Shown here: one piece after another, positions 27,771 through 35,837 of the stretch
Numbering within the stretch: the first letter of the stretch is position 1
Layout: every line of letters starts with the position of its first letter
Assembly: GCA_041477875.1 (NCBI GenBank)
Contig: JBGOVA010000001.1
Span: 7,616-71,615, forward strand
Reading direction: 5' to 3'
DNA: 64,000 bases
Origin: SZUA-430 sp041477875
GTDB lineage: Bacteria > Pseudomonadota > Alphaproteobacteria > Micropepsales > Micropepsaceae
Translations under genes and position numbers: made by a program
The notes under the pieces: generated by a model
The model's input: the letters and a program-made list of their open reading frames with translations, nothing else
Told to the model about the DNA's origin: nothing
Databases searched by the model: none

Positions 27771-28952
27771 TCAGAACGTATGCCCCGCCTTCGCCTTCTT
27801 CGTTGCCAGATAGGCCTCGTTGTGCGGGTTCGCCGGAAAACTGTGCGCAACGCGCTCGACGACCTCGATGCCGAAATGCGACAGCGCCGCGACCTTCTCC
27901 GGGTTGTTCGTCATCAGCCGCACGGATGCGAAACCCAGATACTTCAACATCTCCGCCGCCGCCGCGAACTCACGCTCGTCGGCTTCGAAGCCCAAGCGTT
28001 GATTGGCGTCGATCGTATCGAAGCCCTGATCCTGCAATTCATATGCTTTCAGTTTGTTGATGAGGCCGATCCCGCGCCCCTCCTGCGCCAGATAAAGCAG
28101 AATGCCGGCACCCGCTTTTCCGATCGCCGCAATCGCGCCGCGCAGCTGATCGCCGCAATCGCACTTGAGCGAGCCCAGCAAATCGCCCGTCAAGCATTCC
28201 GAATGAAGCCGCACCAACACCGGTCCCGGCGGCTCGGGTGATCCCACGATCAACGCCAGATGTTCGCGCCCGCCGTCCGCCGGCCGGAATGCCAGCACGC
28301 GCGTCTCCGGCGCACCCGCGAGCGGCAACCGCGCCCGCGCAACCGTACTCAGCATCGTGCTTGCGCGCGCGTCGTGCTGCGCGATGTCGTCGGCCTTCAC
28401 GCTCAGCAAGCCTTCGCGCTTCATGAGCCGAGCCGCAATCTTCGCATCGATCTGCGCCTCAAGAACCGCGGGCAGCAGTTCGGCGATCTTGGCAAGCTTG
28501 ACCGCGCTCTTCGCCGCGCCGGACAACGGAGCGCGCTCGGCTTGCCACGGCCCCATCATCGGATCGCGCATGTCGCGCGTCGGGTCGGCGAGGACTTGCG
28601 CCCCGCGCGCGGCCTCGTCGCGCGGCAGGGGTACCGCCACGACGTCTTCCGTATAAAGACGAATTTTAAGCGTCTTCGCGCGATGATGGGTCAAAAGCGT
28701 GTGTATCGGCCTGCCCGACCAGCGCGCCATGGCCTCCAAGAGACCGGCACTGGCAAGCTCCGCGGCGGCGATCAAAGACGGCTTTCCCCGCCCAGGCACC
28801 ACGATGACGGGAACCCCGCGCCGAAGCTCGGAGGCGGCGCGGTCGACGGCAAGCGCCGCCCTGTCGAATTGCGGCAGAAACCCCAAGCGGGCGTTTACCT
28901 TCGCCGTTGTCTTGGCGCGCGTCCGCGTTCCCTTGCGCGCTATCGATTTCAT
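27771..28952 (-). CDS. ribA: GTP cyclohydrolase II with N-terminal extension
   Basis: RibA opens GTP in the first step of riboflavin synthesis. The protein has 393 residues. The C-terminal 200 carry the zinc site in SECLTGDLLGSLKCDCGDQL, then YLAQEGRGIGLINKLKAYELQDQG and LMTNNPEKVAAL. The N-terminal 180 residues are an alphaproteobacterial-type extension starting VDRAASELRRGVPVIVVPGRGK. It loosely resembles the RibB fold but lacks its catalytic DDENRE-type motif, so it is probably non-catalytic there. ATG 28952 was chosen; the open frame extends far upstream only as an antisense shadow. It is divergent from the response regulator. Confidence 0.94.
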   Translation of the reverse strand: MKSIARKGTRTRAKTTAKVNARLGFLPQFDRAALAVDRAASELRRGVPVIVVPGRGKPSLIAAAELASAGLLEAMARWSGRPIHTLLTHHRAKTLKIRLYTEDVVAVPLPRDEAARGAQVLADPTRDMRDPMMGPWQAERAPLSGAAKSAVKLAKIAELLPAVLEAQIDAKIAARLMKREGLLSVKADDIAQHDARASTMLSTVARARLPLAGAPETRVLAFRPADGGREHLALIVGSPEPPGPVLVRLHSECLTGDLLGSLKCDCGDQLRGAIAAIGKAGAGILLYLAQEGRGIGLINKLKAYELQDQGFDTIDANQRLGFEADEREFAAAAEMLKYLGFASVRLMTNNPEKVAALSHFGIEVVERVAHSFPANPHNEAYLATKKAKAGHTF

Positions 28953-29057
28953 GCCTCTCCCGCACTCCAATCCGGATTTGCTATAGCTTACACATCGACC
29001 CTCGCAAATGATTTGGGGCTGACCAACCCCCAAGGCTACCGGACAAGGCCCCCTACT

Positions 29058-29744
29058 ATGACGACGCCCCGCCGCGTGCTCCTCGTCGACGACGACAACG
29101 CCCTGCGTGAATCCCTGAAAGAACAACTCGACCTTCAGGCGGAATTCATCGTTAGCGATGCCGCGACCGGCGCGTCGGGCCTGGAGAAGGCAAAGATCGA
29201 ATTGCCCGATCTCGTGATCCTGGACGTAGGCCTGCCCGATCTCGACGGACGCGAGGTCTGCCGCTTGATGCGCAAAGCCGGCGTGCGCTGTCCCATCATC
29301 ATGCTGACCGGCCACGACGGCGAGGCCGATCAGATCCTGGGGCTCGAAGCCGGCGCCAACGATTACATTACAAAACCGTTCAAATTCAGCGTGCTTTTGG
29401 CGCGCATCCGCGCCCATTTGCGCAGCCACGCGCAAAGCGAAGACGCGGTCTTCAAGATCGGCCCCTATTCGTTCCGCCCCTCGGCGAAATTGCTGACGGG
29501 ACCGAACAATTCGAAGGTCCGTCTCACCGAAAAGGAAACATCCATACTGAAATTTCTCTATCGCGCCGGCGATAAGGTCGTCGGTCGTGAAGTGCTGCTG
29601 CATGAGGTCTGGGGCTATAACCCGGCCGTCACCACGCACACGCTCGAGACGCATATTTATCGTTTGCGTCAAAAGATCGAGAACGATCCGACCCACGCCA
29701 AACTTCTCGTAACGGAAAGCGGCGGCTATCGCCTGGTGCCGTGA
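29058..29744 (+). CDS. OmpR-family response regulator, CenR/OtpR-like
   Basis: The 228-residue two-component regulator has the receiver acidic pocket DDD (11-13), phospho-acceptor Asp56 in VILDVGLPDLDG and Lys near 106 in YITKPF. A winged-helix domain follows with LTEKETSILKFLYRAGDKVVGREVLLHEVWGYNPAVTTHTLETHIYRLRQKIE. Wording and gene length closely resemble the envelope regulator CenR/OtpR of alphaproteobacteria as I remember it; that identity is an inference. No histidine kinase gene is nearby. The TGA overlaps the GTG start of the next gene. Confidence 0.93.
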   Translation: MTTPRRVLLVDDDNALRESLKEQLDLQAEFIVSDAATGASGLEKAKIELPDLVILDVGLPDLDGREVCRLMRKAGVRCPIIMLTGHDGEADQILGLEAGANDYITKPFKFSVLLARIRAHLRSHAQSEDAVFKIGPYSFRPSAKLLTGPNNSKVRLTEKETSILKFLYRAGDKVVGREVLLHEVWGYNPAVTTHTLETHIYRLRQKIENDPTHAKLLVTESGGYRLVP

Positions 29745-30160
29745 CGGACGCCCTCGATCTCGCGGAACTTTTTTTTCGCGCCCTCGAACGCGGCGACATT
29801 GATGCAATTCGCTCGATCTACGCGCCCGACGCCCGCATCTGGCACAACCACGACCGCAAAGAGCAAACGGTCGAGGAGAACCTGAAGGTCTTGGCTTGGG
29901 TCGCCCGAAACCTGACCAACCGCCGCTACAGGGTTCAGCGTCGCGTCGCCATCCCCGGCGGTTTCCTGCAGCAGCACGTCCTCGAGGCCGAAACGGCAGG
30001 CGGCCCGTTCTCCATGCCGGCTTGCATCGTGGTCGAGGCAAAAGACGGCCGCATCACCCGGCTTGAGGAGTACCTGGATTCCGCGCAAGCGGCCCATTTG
30101 ACCAGCCTGACGCGCGGCGCCAGCGCCACAGAGGCGGCCGCCAAACAGAAGAGCTCTTGA
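29741..30160 (+). CDS. NTF2/SnoaL-fold protein, limonene-epoxide-hydrolase-like
   Basis: This 139-residue protein begins at a GTG overlapping the regulator stop (GTGA). LAELFFRALERGDIDAIRSIYAPDARIWHNHDRKEQTVEENLKVLAWVARNL is the NTF2-like opening, followed by strands ending VEAKDGRITRLEEYLDSAQ. The fold resembles the limonene-1,2-epoxide hydrolase/SnoaL group, but the catalytic Asp-Arg-Asp set cannot be confirmed by eye. Coupling to the regulator suggests a shared regulon. Confidence 0.85.
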   Translation: MTDALDLAELFFRALERGDIDAIRSIYAPDARIWHNHDRKEQTVEENLKVLAWVARNLTNRRYRVQRRVAIPGGFLQQHVLEAETAGGPFSMPACIVVEAKDGRITRLEEYLDSAQAAHLTSLTRGASATEAAAKQKSS

Positions 30161-30184
30161 AACTGGCTGTTTGATCTATTATAC
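30157..30184 (+). promoter_or_regulatory. Candidate promoter for the GIN-domain operon
   Basis: TTGAAA (30157-30162) and TTATAC (30179-30184) are spaced by 16 bases. This AT-rich patch is conspicuous in its surroundings and lies just before the small membrane-protein gene at 30223. Confidence 0.5.
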
Positions 30185-30222
30185 AGTTCACACTACAGTC
30201 TGATTGCCTATGGGGCGGACCT

Positions 30223-30414
30223 ATGACCAGTCTCTTGATGAAGGTGGCACTCGCTGCAGCGCTGACGCTGGCCTCGGTGTTGGGGCTCGTCGGCATCTCC
30301 GGCTTGATCATCTTCGCCGACCTGAAGTCGCCTGAGCCGGCGGCCGTGGTGCAGGGCCAATTCGTGCCTTCGGCGGCGATCGGTTCGCGTACTTTCACGG
30401 TGCCGAACCAATGA
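30223..30414 (+). CDS. Small single-pass membrane protein
   Basis: The 63-residue protein has one hydrophobic segment (LMKVALAAALTLASVLGLVGISGLIIFADL) and a short exported or periplasmic tail. No family is recognised. Its stop overlaps the start of the GIN-domain gene (ATGA), so the two are translationally coupled and probably act together at the envelope. Confidence 0.65.
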   Translation: MTSLLMKVALAAALTLASVLGLVGISGLIIFADLKSPEPAAVVQGQFVPSAAIGSRTFTVPNQ

Positions 30415-31493
30415 GCCTTTTTGTCAAACTCACCGTCGTTGGACTCGCTGCCGGTGTCGGCGGACTCGCGAGCCTTTCTCAGATTCAGAGCACCGCCAAT
30501 TCGCTGACCTATCGTGTCGAAATGCCGAACCTTGCGGGACTCGCAGGCCTGGTTGGTTTCGGCGCATCGGCGGCCGGCGCGGCCGGCACCGGCGGGCCTG
30601 TCGACCGAACGTTTCCGGTGCGGCGTGTCCGCATAGACGGACTCGTCGCTCAAGTGGAACTCATCGCCTCGCCGCAAGGGCCGGTACGCATCCAAGCGAA
30701 CGGCAAGCCCGAAACGCTCAAGGAACTGCAAATTCGCGCCGTCGGCGACGAAGTCGTTCTCCGCCTCGACACCGAAGAGCAGGAAGCTTGGTTTCCTTGG
30801 AACCTGTTCAACCTGATGTCGAAGGATCGCAGAATCCAGGATTTGCAGGTCAGAATCTCGGCGCCGCTCGGCACGCCATATGAAATCGACGACATGATCG
30901 GGTCGATCAATGCGGGCGACCTCGACGCACCGTTGCGTCTCGATGGTCACTCCGTGACCGCGCGCTTCGGTCGCGTCCAGAGTGCAAAGGTCAGTATCTC
31001 GGGCTCCGGCCGCATTGCGATCGGAGCCATTAAGGAAAACCTCGACCTCGACGTCGCGGGCAGCGGCAGGTTCGAAGCGGCCTCCGCCGCGGCGGCTCAA
31101 GTTGACATCGCCGGCGGCGGCGACGTCATCATTGGTCCTCTCACTGGCGCGTTCAGCGCCGACGTCGCGGGTTCTGGCGATGTGCGCGTCGCGCGCGTCA
31201 ATGGACCTGTCGATGTCGATATCGCAGGCTCGGGCGGCGTGATCGTCGACGGCGGGCGCGCTCAATCCTTCCGCGTCGACATCGCAGGCTCGGGGGACAT
31301 CCTGTTCAAGGGTGAAGTCGTCGACCCGAGCATCGAGATCTTCGGCTCGGGCAGCGTGAAGGTCGGCTGCTACAGCGGCAACCTCAGAAAAGAGGTTGCG
31401 GGTTCCGGCGAATTCGAAGATCTCCATTTGTGTACGCCGTCGCCTGCGCCGCCGGCCCAACCTGCACCGCCGGCGCCGCCTGCACGTCCATAA
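30411..31493 (+). CDS. GIN-domain (DUF2807) exported repeat protein
   Basis: This 360-residue protein has an N-terminal signal or anchor (LFVKLTVVGLAAGVGGLASL). From about residue 190 it has repeated turns built on an (I/V)xGSGxhxh unit: SISGSGRI, DVAGSGRF, DIAGGGDV, DVAGSGDV, DIAGSGGV, DIAGSGDI, IFGSGSV and EVAGSGEF. These predict a right-handed beta-helix of the putative auto-transporter adhesin, head GIN domain family (DUF2807). A Pro/Ala-rich tail closes the protein. Function is unknown; an envelope-stress or adhesion role is usual speculation. Its stop lies two bases from the convergent ABC permease stop. Confidence 0.85.
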   Translation: MSLFVKLTVVGLAAGVGGLASLSQIQSTANSLTYRVEMPNLAGLAGLVGFGASAAGAAGTGGPVDRTFPVRRVRIDGLVAQVELIASPQGPVRIQANGKPETLKELQIRAVGDEVVLRLDTEEQEAWFPWNLFNLMSKDRRIQDLQVRISAPLGTPYEIDDMIGSINAGDLDAPLRLDGHSVTARFGRVQSAKVSISGSGRIAIGAIKENLDLDVAGSGRFEAASAAAAQVDIAGGGDVIIGPLTGAFSADVAGSGDVRVARVNGPVDVDIAGSGGVIVDGGRAQSFRVDIAGSGDILFKGEVVDPSIEIFGSGSVKVGCYSGNLRKEVAGSGEFEDLHLCTPSPAPPAQPAPPAPPARP

Positions 31494-31495
31494 GG

Positions 31496-32704
31496 CTACT
31501 CGTAGCGCAGAGCCTCGATGGGATCGAGGCTCGCGGCGCGCCGCGCCGGGAAGAAGCCGAAGACGATTCCCACGGCCGCCGAAAACGCGAACGCGACCAC
31601 GACGACCAACGGGCTCAGCACGAACGGCACGCCGATCGCGTAAGCGATCGCCGCCGAGCCACCGAGCCCCAGCGCCGCGCCGATCAACCCGCCAAGGCAC
31701 GACAGCAGAACCGCCTCGATCAAAAACTGCAGCAGCACGTCGCGCTCGAGCGCGCCGATCGCAAGCCGAATGCCGATCTCGCGCGTGCGCTCGGTCACCG
31801 AGACGAGCATGATGTTCATGATCCCGATCCCGCCGACGAGAAGACTGATCGCGGCGACCGCCGACAAGCCGGCGGTCAAGAGTTGCGTCGTGGACTCCAC
31901 GAGGCTCGACAGCGATTGCAGATCGCGGGTCAGGAAATTGTCCTGCTCGCCCGGCCGGATGCGTCGCCGTTCCCGCAGCAATGCGGCGATCGAATCTTGC
32001 ACCGGCTTCACCTGAGAGGCGGTGGCGGCGGACACCAAAATCTGCTGCACGTCGTCGGTGCCCGTCATGCGGCGTTGAACGGCCGCGATCGGCATCAGGA
32101 TGGTATCGTCCTGATCCTGGCCCATGGTCGACTGTCCTTTTGCCGACAACACGCCGATGACCTCGCACGAGGTTGTCGTGCCGAGCCTGATCGAGGCGCC
32201 GAGCGGGTTCTGCTGGCCGAACAATTCCTTGCGCGGCGTTTCGCCGATGATGCAGACGGCGCGCCCGCCGCGCTCCTCGCTCTCGCTGAATATGCGCCCT
32301 TGCTTGAGCGGCCAATCGCGCACCGTCAGATAGGCGTTCGTCGTACCGGTAATCCCGATCGTCCAGTTGTTCGAGCCGTAGACGGCTTGCGTCTGCTTGA
32401 CGGCTGCCGGCGCAACGGCGGCGATGCCCTGGATCTCGCGCTCGATCGCGTTCACGTCGTCGATCTTGAACGGCGTTTGCGGCGTGGCGGGACCCGCGCG
32501 CTGCGGCGTGAACGGCAGCACGAACAGAAGATTACGCCCCATCGACGCGATGTCGGAGGTGACCTTGAGGGTCAGTCCCTGCCCCAACGTCACGACGATC
32601 ACGACCGCGGCGACGCCCACGATGATGCCGAGCGTCGTCAAGAGCGAGCGCAACAGGTTCGCGCGCAATTCACGCCAAGCCAGCTGCAGCGTGGTCCACA
32701 ACAT
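31496..32704 (-). CDS. MacB/FtsX-type ABC transporter permease
   Basis: This 402-residue permease has four membrane segments. The first is LLTTLGIIVGVAAVVIVVTLG after ELRANLLRS. A periplasmic MacB-type domain of about 210 residues follows, then segments with LLVGGIGIMNIMLVSVTERTREIGIRLAIGA and the final FFPARRAASLDPIEALRYE. These are hallmarks of the MacB/LolE superfamily. With the separate ATPase and adaptor upstream it forms a MacAB-like mechanotransmission exporter. Its start overlaps the ATPase stop (TGATG). Substrate unknown. Confidence 0.94.
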   Translation of the reverse strand: MLWTTLQLAWRELRANLLRSLLTTLGIIVGVAAVVIVVTLGQGLTLKVTSDIASMGRNLLFVLPFTPQRAGPATPQTPFKIDDVNAIEREIQGIAAVAPAAVKQTQAVYGSNNWTIGITGTTNAYLTVRDWPLKQGRIFSESEERGGRAVCIIGETPRKELFGQQNPLGASIRLGTTTSCEVIGVLSAKGQSTMGQDQDDTILMPIAAVQRRMTGTDDVQQILVSAATASQVKPVQDSIAALLRERRRIRPGEQDNFLTRDLQSLSSLVESTTQLLTAGLSAVAAISLLVGGIGIMNIMLVSVTERTREIGIRLAIGALERDVLLQFLIEAVLLSCLGGLIGAALGLGGSAAIAYAIGVPFVLSPLVVVVAFAFSAAVGIVFGFFPARRAASLDPIEALRYE

Positions 32705-33411
32705 CAGGCGGCGCCTTTCTGAGCGGCCGCGTCGGACGCAATGCGGCCATCGCGAAAGCGGATCTGCCGCTGCGCGTATCCGGCAATGTCTTCCTCATGC
32801 GTCACGAGCACGATCGTCATATGGCGCGTCTGGTTGAGATCGGCCAGCAGCTTCATGATCTCGTGGCTGCGCGCCGAATCCAGGTTTCCCGTTGGCTCGT
32901 CGGCAAAGATCACTGCAGGTTCCGTCACGAGCGCCCGCGCGATCGCCACGCGCTGCTGCTGCCCGCCGGACAATTCCGACGACGTATGATCCGCGCGATC
33001 GGCCAGCCCCACGAGGTCGAGCGCGTGCAGCGCCTGCTTGCGCCGCACCGCCGCGCTTTCGCCGCGATAGATCAACGGTAGTTCCAGATTCTCGCGCGCC
33101 GTCGTGCGCTTGAGCAGATTGTACCCCTGGAACACGAAGCCGATATAGTTGCGCCTGAGCAGCGCGCGCTGGGACCGTGTCAGCGTGCCGACGTCGATGC
33201 CGCGGAAGTAATAGCGCCCGCTCGTCGGCGTATCGAGGCAGCCCAGAATGTTCATCGCCGTCGATTTGCCCGAACCCGACGGCCCCATGATGGCGACGAA
33301 CTCGCCGTCGCCGATGGTGAGACTGACGTCGTCGAGCGCACGCACCTCCGTCTCGCCCTTGCCGTAGATCTTGGAGACGCGATCGAAACGGATGAGCGGC
33401 GCTTGCGCCAT
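32704..33411 (-). CDS. MacB-type ABC transporter ATP-binding protein
   Basis: The 235-residue ATPase has Walker A GPSGSGKST, the Q-loop region FVFQGYNLLKRTTARENLELPLIYRG, signature LSGGQQQR and Walker B VIFADEPTGNLDSARS. The H-loop is in IVLVTHEEDIA. This LolD/MacB-type set energises the permease at 31496. ATG 33411 starts four bases after the adaptor stop. It is intact, in contrast to the degenerate ABC protein at 46701. Confidence 0.96.
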   Translation of the reverse strand: MAQAPLIRFDRVSKIYGKGETEVRALDDVSLTIGDGEFVAIMGPSGSGKSTAMNILGCLDTPTSGRYYFRGIDVGTLTRSQRALLRRNYIGFVFQGYNLLKRTTARENLELPLIYRGESAAVRRKQALHALDLVGLADRADHTSSELSGGQQQRVAIARALVTEPAVIFADEPTGNLDSARSHEIMKLLADLNQTRHMTIVLVTHEEDIAGYAQRQIRFRDGRIASDAAAQKGAA

Positions 33412-33415
33412 ATCC

Positions 33416-34633
33416 CTATTGCTGCGTTGTTGCACGGCCGGCCGTCGCGACGTCCAGGATGAATTCTTCGCCCGCCTTCACGTTCCCGCTCGTCACCTGC
33501 GTGCGCCGTCCGTCGGTGACGCCCAGCGTGACTTTGCGCGACACCAGCTTGCCGTCGCTGCCCAAGAACCAAACCTCGCCCTTGCCCGACGCAATCGGAT
33601 CGACCGGTGCCGTCGTCGCGACCGGCATGAAACTGGACGCGCCGGTGGCCTGTGGCTGGAAGCGCAGCGCGCCGTTCGGCACGCTCGTGACGTTGTTGAC
33701 GACGCGCACGACCACGTCGGCCGTCGCCGTCATGCCGGGCTTGAGCAAGCCCTGCGCGTTCTCGACGCTCAACACCCCTTGATACGTCACGACATTCGAA
33801 ACCGTCTTCGCCGCGTTGCGCAGCTCGACGACTTTTGCATTGAAGATTTGTGCGGGATAGGCGTCGACCGTGAAGGTCGCATCTTGGTTGAGCCGCACTT
33901 GGCCGATGTCGGCCTCGTCGATGTCGACGGTGAGTTCGAGCTTCGTCAGGTCCGACGCGATGATGAACAACTCCGGCGTCGTGAACCCGGCGGTCACGGT
34001 CTGGCCCCGCTCGATCTTGCGATCGAGCACGATGCCGTCGATGGGTGAGCGGATCGCGGCCTTCGCGAGATTGGCCTCCGCTTGGTCGGCCTGCGCGCGC
34101 GTGCTGTTCAGCGTAGCCGAAGCCGCGTCGCGCGCAGCCAGCGCCGCGTCGTACGCCGACGCCGAGGCAAAACCCCGGTCGCGTAGCGCACGCGAGCGCT
34201 TCAAGTCGTTCTGGGCCTTGGCGAGATTGGCCGCCGACTGCTCGACGCTCGCCCGCGCCTGTACTGCGCGCGCCTTGAGCTCGTCCGTATTGATGCGCGC
34301 GATGATCTGGCCCTTCTTCACGCGGTCGTTGAAATCGACGACGATCTCGTCGATCCGCCCCGACACCTCGGCGCCCACGGTGACCTTGTCGATCGGCTGA
34401 AGCGTTCCCGTCGCCGTGACCAGCGCGCGGATCGTCGCGACCTCGGCCTTGCCCTTGATGTATTCGGTCTTCTTGGCCGGCGTCAGGACCCACCAGGCGC
34501 CGATCGCCACGACCAAGCCCGCAATCGCCAGCACCCACCAGCGCCGCCACGATGGCGTCCTGGCGCGCCCGATCCCAAGCGTGCGCTCGATATCGCTCGG
34601 CGCGCTCGCCGGCCGTACTGTCGTGTCGTTCAT
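33416..34633 (-). CDS. MacA-like efflux adaptor
   Basis: This 405-residue HlyD/MacA-type membrane fusion protein has one membrane segment (RRWWVLAIAGLVVAIGAWWVL), then GTLQPIDKVTVGAEVSGRIDEIVVDFNDRVKKGQIIARINTDEL. A long coiled coil rich in Ala, Arg and Gln follows, then AIRSPIDGIVLDRKIERGQTV. It is the first gene of a three-gene export operon with the ATPase and permease. ATG 34633 was chosen; a longer open frame upstream would read through the promoter at 34676-34704. Confidence 0.94.
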   Translation of the reverse strand: MNDTTVRPASAPSDIERTLGIGRARTPSWRRWWVLAIAGLVVAIGAWWVLTPAKKTEYIKGKAEVATIRALVTATGTLQPIDKVTVGAEVSGRIDEIVVDFNDRVKKGQIIARINTDELKARAVQARASVEQSAANLAKAQNDLKRSRALRDRGFASASAYDAALAARDAASATLNSTRAQADQAEANLAKAAIRSPIDGIVLDRKIERGQTVTAGFTTPELFIIASDLTKLELTVDIDEADIGQVRLNQDATFTVDAYPAQIFNAKVVELRNAAKTVSNVVTYQGVLSVENAQGLLKPGMTATADVVVRVVNNVTSVPNGALRFQPQATGASSFMPVATTAPVDPIASGKGEVWFLGSDGKLVSRKVTLGVTDGRRTQVTSGNVKAGEEFILDVATAGRATTQQ

Positions 34634-34675
34634 TCGCCGATATCCAGCAAGCGCCGTGCCCCACACATCGGAGCT

Positions 34676-34722
34676 TATATAGGAAAGCCCCAAGCTCAGT
34701 TCAAACAACTGTTTGAATTGAG
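34676..34722 (-). promoter_or_regulatory. Promoter with extended palindromic operator for the MacAB-like operon
   Basis: Read on the minus strand, -35 TTGAAC (34699-34704) and -10 TATATA (34676-34681) are separated by exactly 17 bases. The -35 lies inside the perfect palindrome TTCAAACA-AC-TGTTTGAA (34700-34717). That palindrome extends to CTCA/TGAG arms over 34695-34722 with a single mismatched pair. The geometry predicts tight repression by a TetR-like dimer, but no regulator gene is adjacent. Confidence 0.75.
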
Positions 34723-34742
34723 TCCGGCGCGCTCCGGTTCGG

Positions 34743-35837
34743 TTAATGCGAATAAGGGTCCACGGCGTCGCGCAATCCGTCACCCAGCACGTTGAACGCC
34801 AGAACCACCAAAACGATCGGAAGCAGCGGAATCAGGAGCCAAGGGTACAGTTCGACCGCGCTGATGTTCTGCGCCTCGCTGAGCAGCACACCCCAGCTGA
34901 CGACCGGTGGCCGCAAGCCGAGGCCCAAGAACGACAGCGCCGTCTCGCCTAAAATCATGCCCGGCACGGCCAAGGTCACGCTGGCGATCAGATGCCCGGC
35001 AAAATTCGGCAACATGTGTCTGAACAACACCCGAAGCCGGCTCGCGCCCAAGAGCTCCGCGGCGACAACATAGTCCTCCTCGCGCAGCGACAGCACCTTG
35101 GCGCGCACCGCCCGCGCGAGGCCGGGCCAATCGAGCAGACCCAAGATCAAGGTGATGCCGAAATAGACCCAAATCGGCGACCACGTCGCGGGCAACGCCG
35201 CCGCAAGTGCCATCCACAGCGGCAACTCCGGCAACGCGCGCAGCAACTCGATCACGCGCAGGATGCTGGCGTCCGCCCATCCGCCCAGATACCCGGCAAG
35301 CCCGCCCAACAGACACCCGAGCACAAAGCTGATCGAGACGCCGATCAGCCCGATCGTCAGCGATATCCGCGCGCCGTACGTCACGCGGCTGAAGATATCG
35401 CGGCCCAAGCGGTCCGTGCCGAAGATGTGGAACCCGCCGCCCTCGACCGGGCAGACGAGATGAAAGCGCGCCTCGAACAAATCCCAAAAGCGATACGCGT
35501 CGCTCTCGCACAGAAAGCGCAGCTTCTCGACCTTCGTCGTGTCGGGTTCGTAGATGCGCTTGAACGTCTCGAGATCGACCTTGGACGACGTGCCGTAGAC
35601 GAAGGGCCCGATAAAATTGCCTTCGTGAAACCAGTTCACATCGGCGGGCGGCGCGAAGATCGCATCGTTGTTGCGTGTCTCGGGCGCGTAAGGCGCGATG
35701 ATCTCGGCGAACGGCAAGCTCCCGTAGAGCACGACGAGGAAGACCATGGAGATGAACGCGCCCCGCCGCCGCCACAGCCGGTCCAAGAAATTCGGCGTCT
35801 CGAGCTTGGCGAGCGTGGCGGCGTCGATGGCGGTCAT
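34743..35837 (-). CDS. Oligopeptide ABC transporter permease (OppC/YejE-like)
   Basis: This 364-residue inner-membrane permease has a first membrane segment near residue 30. A periplasmic domain of about 110 residues then precedes HIFGTDRLGRDIFSRVTYGARISLTIGLIG. The permease EAA loop is in EEDYVVAAELLGASRLRVLFRHMLPN. The protein ends DAVDPYSH, as in OppC/DppC. It overlaps the companion permease by four bases and closes the operon that begins in the glycosyltransferase cluster. The large periplasmic domain resembles YejE more than OppC. Confidence 0.93.
   Translation of the reverse strand: MTAIDAATLAKLETPNFLDRLWRRRGAFISMVFLVVLYGSLPFAEIIAPYAPETRNNDAIFAPPADVNWFHEGNFIGPFVYGTSSKVDLETFKRIYEPDTTKVEKLRFLCESDAYRFWDLFEARFHLVCPVEGGGFHIFGTDRLGRDIFSRVTYGARISLTIGLIGVSISFVLGCLLGGLAGYLGGWADASILRVIELLRALPELPLWMALAAALPATWSPIWVYFGITLILGLLDWPGLARAVRAKVLSLREEDYVVAAELLGASRLRVLFRHMLPNFAGHLIASVTLAVPGMILGETALSFLGLGLRPPVVSWGVLLSEAQNISAVELYPWLLIPLLPIVLVVLAFNVLGDGLRDAVDPYSH

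Noticed and set aside
28953..30041. A 363-codon N-terminal extension of ribA
   Set aside because: It would run antisense through the whole response-regulator and NTF2-fold genes. ATG 28952 gives the family-like start.
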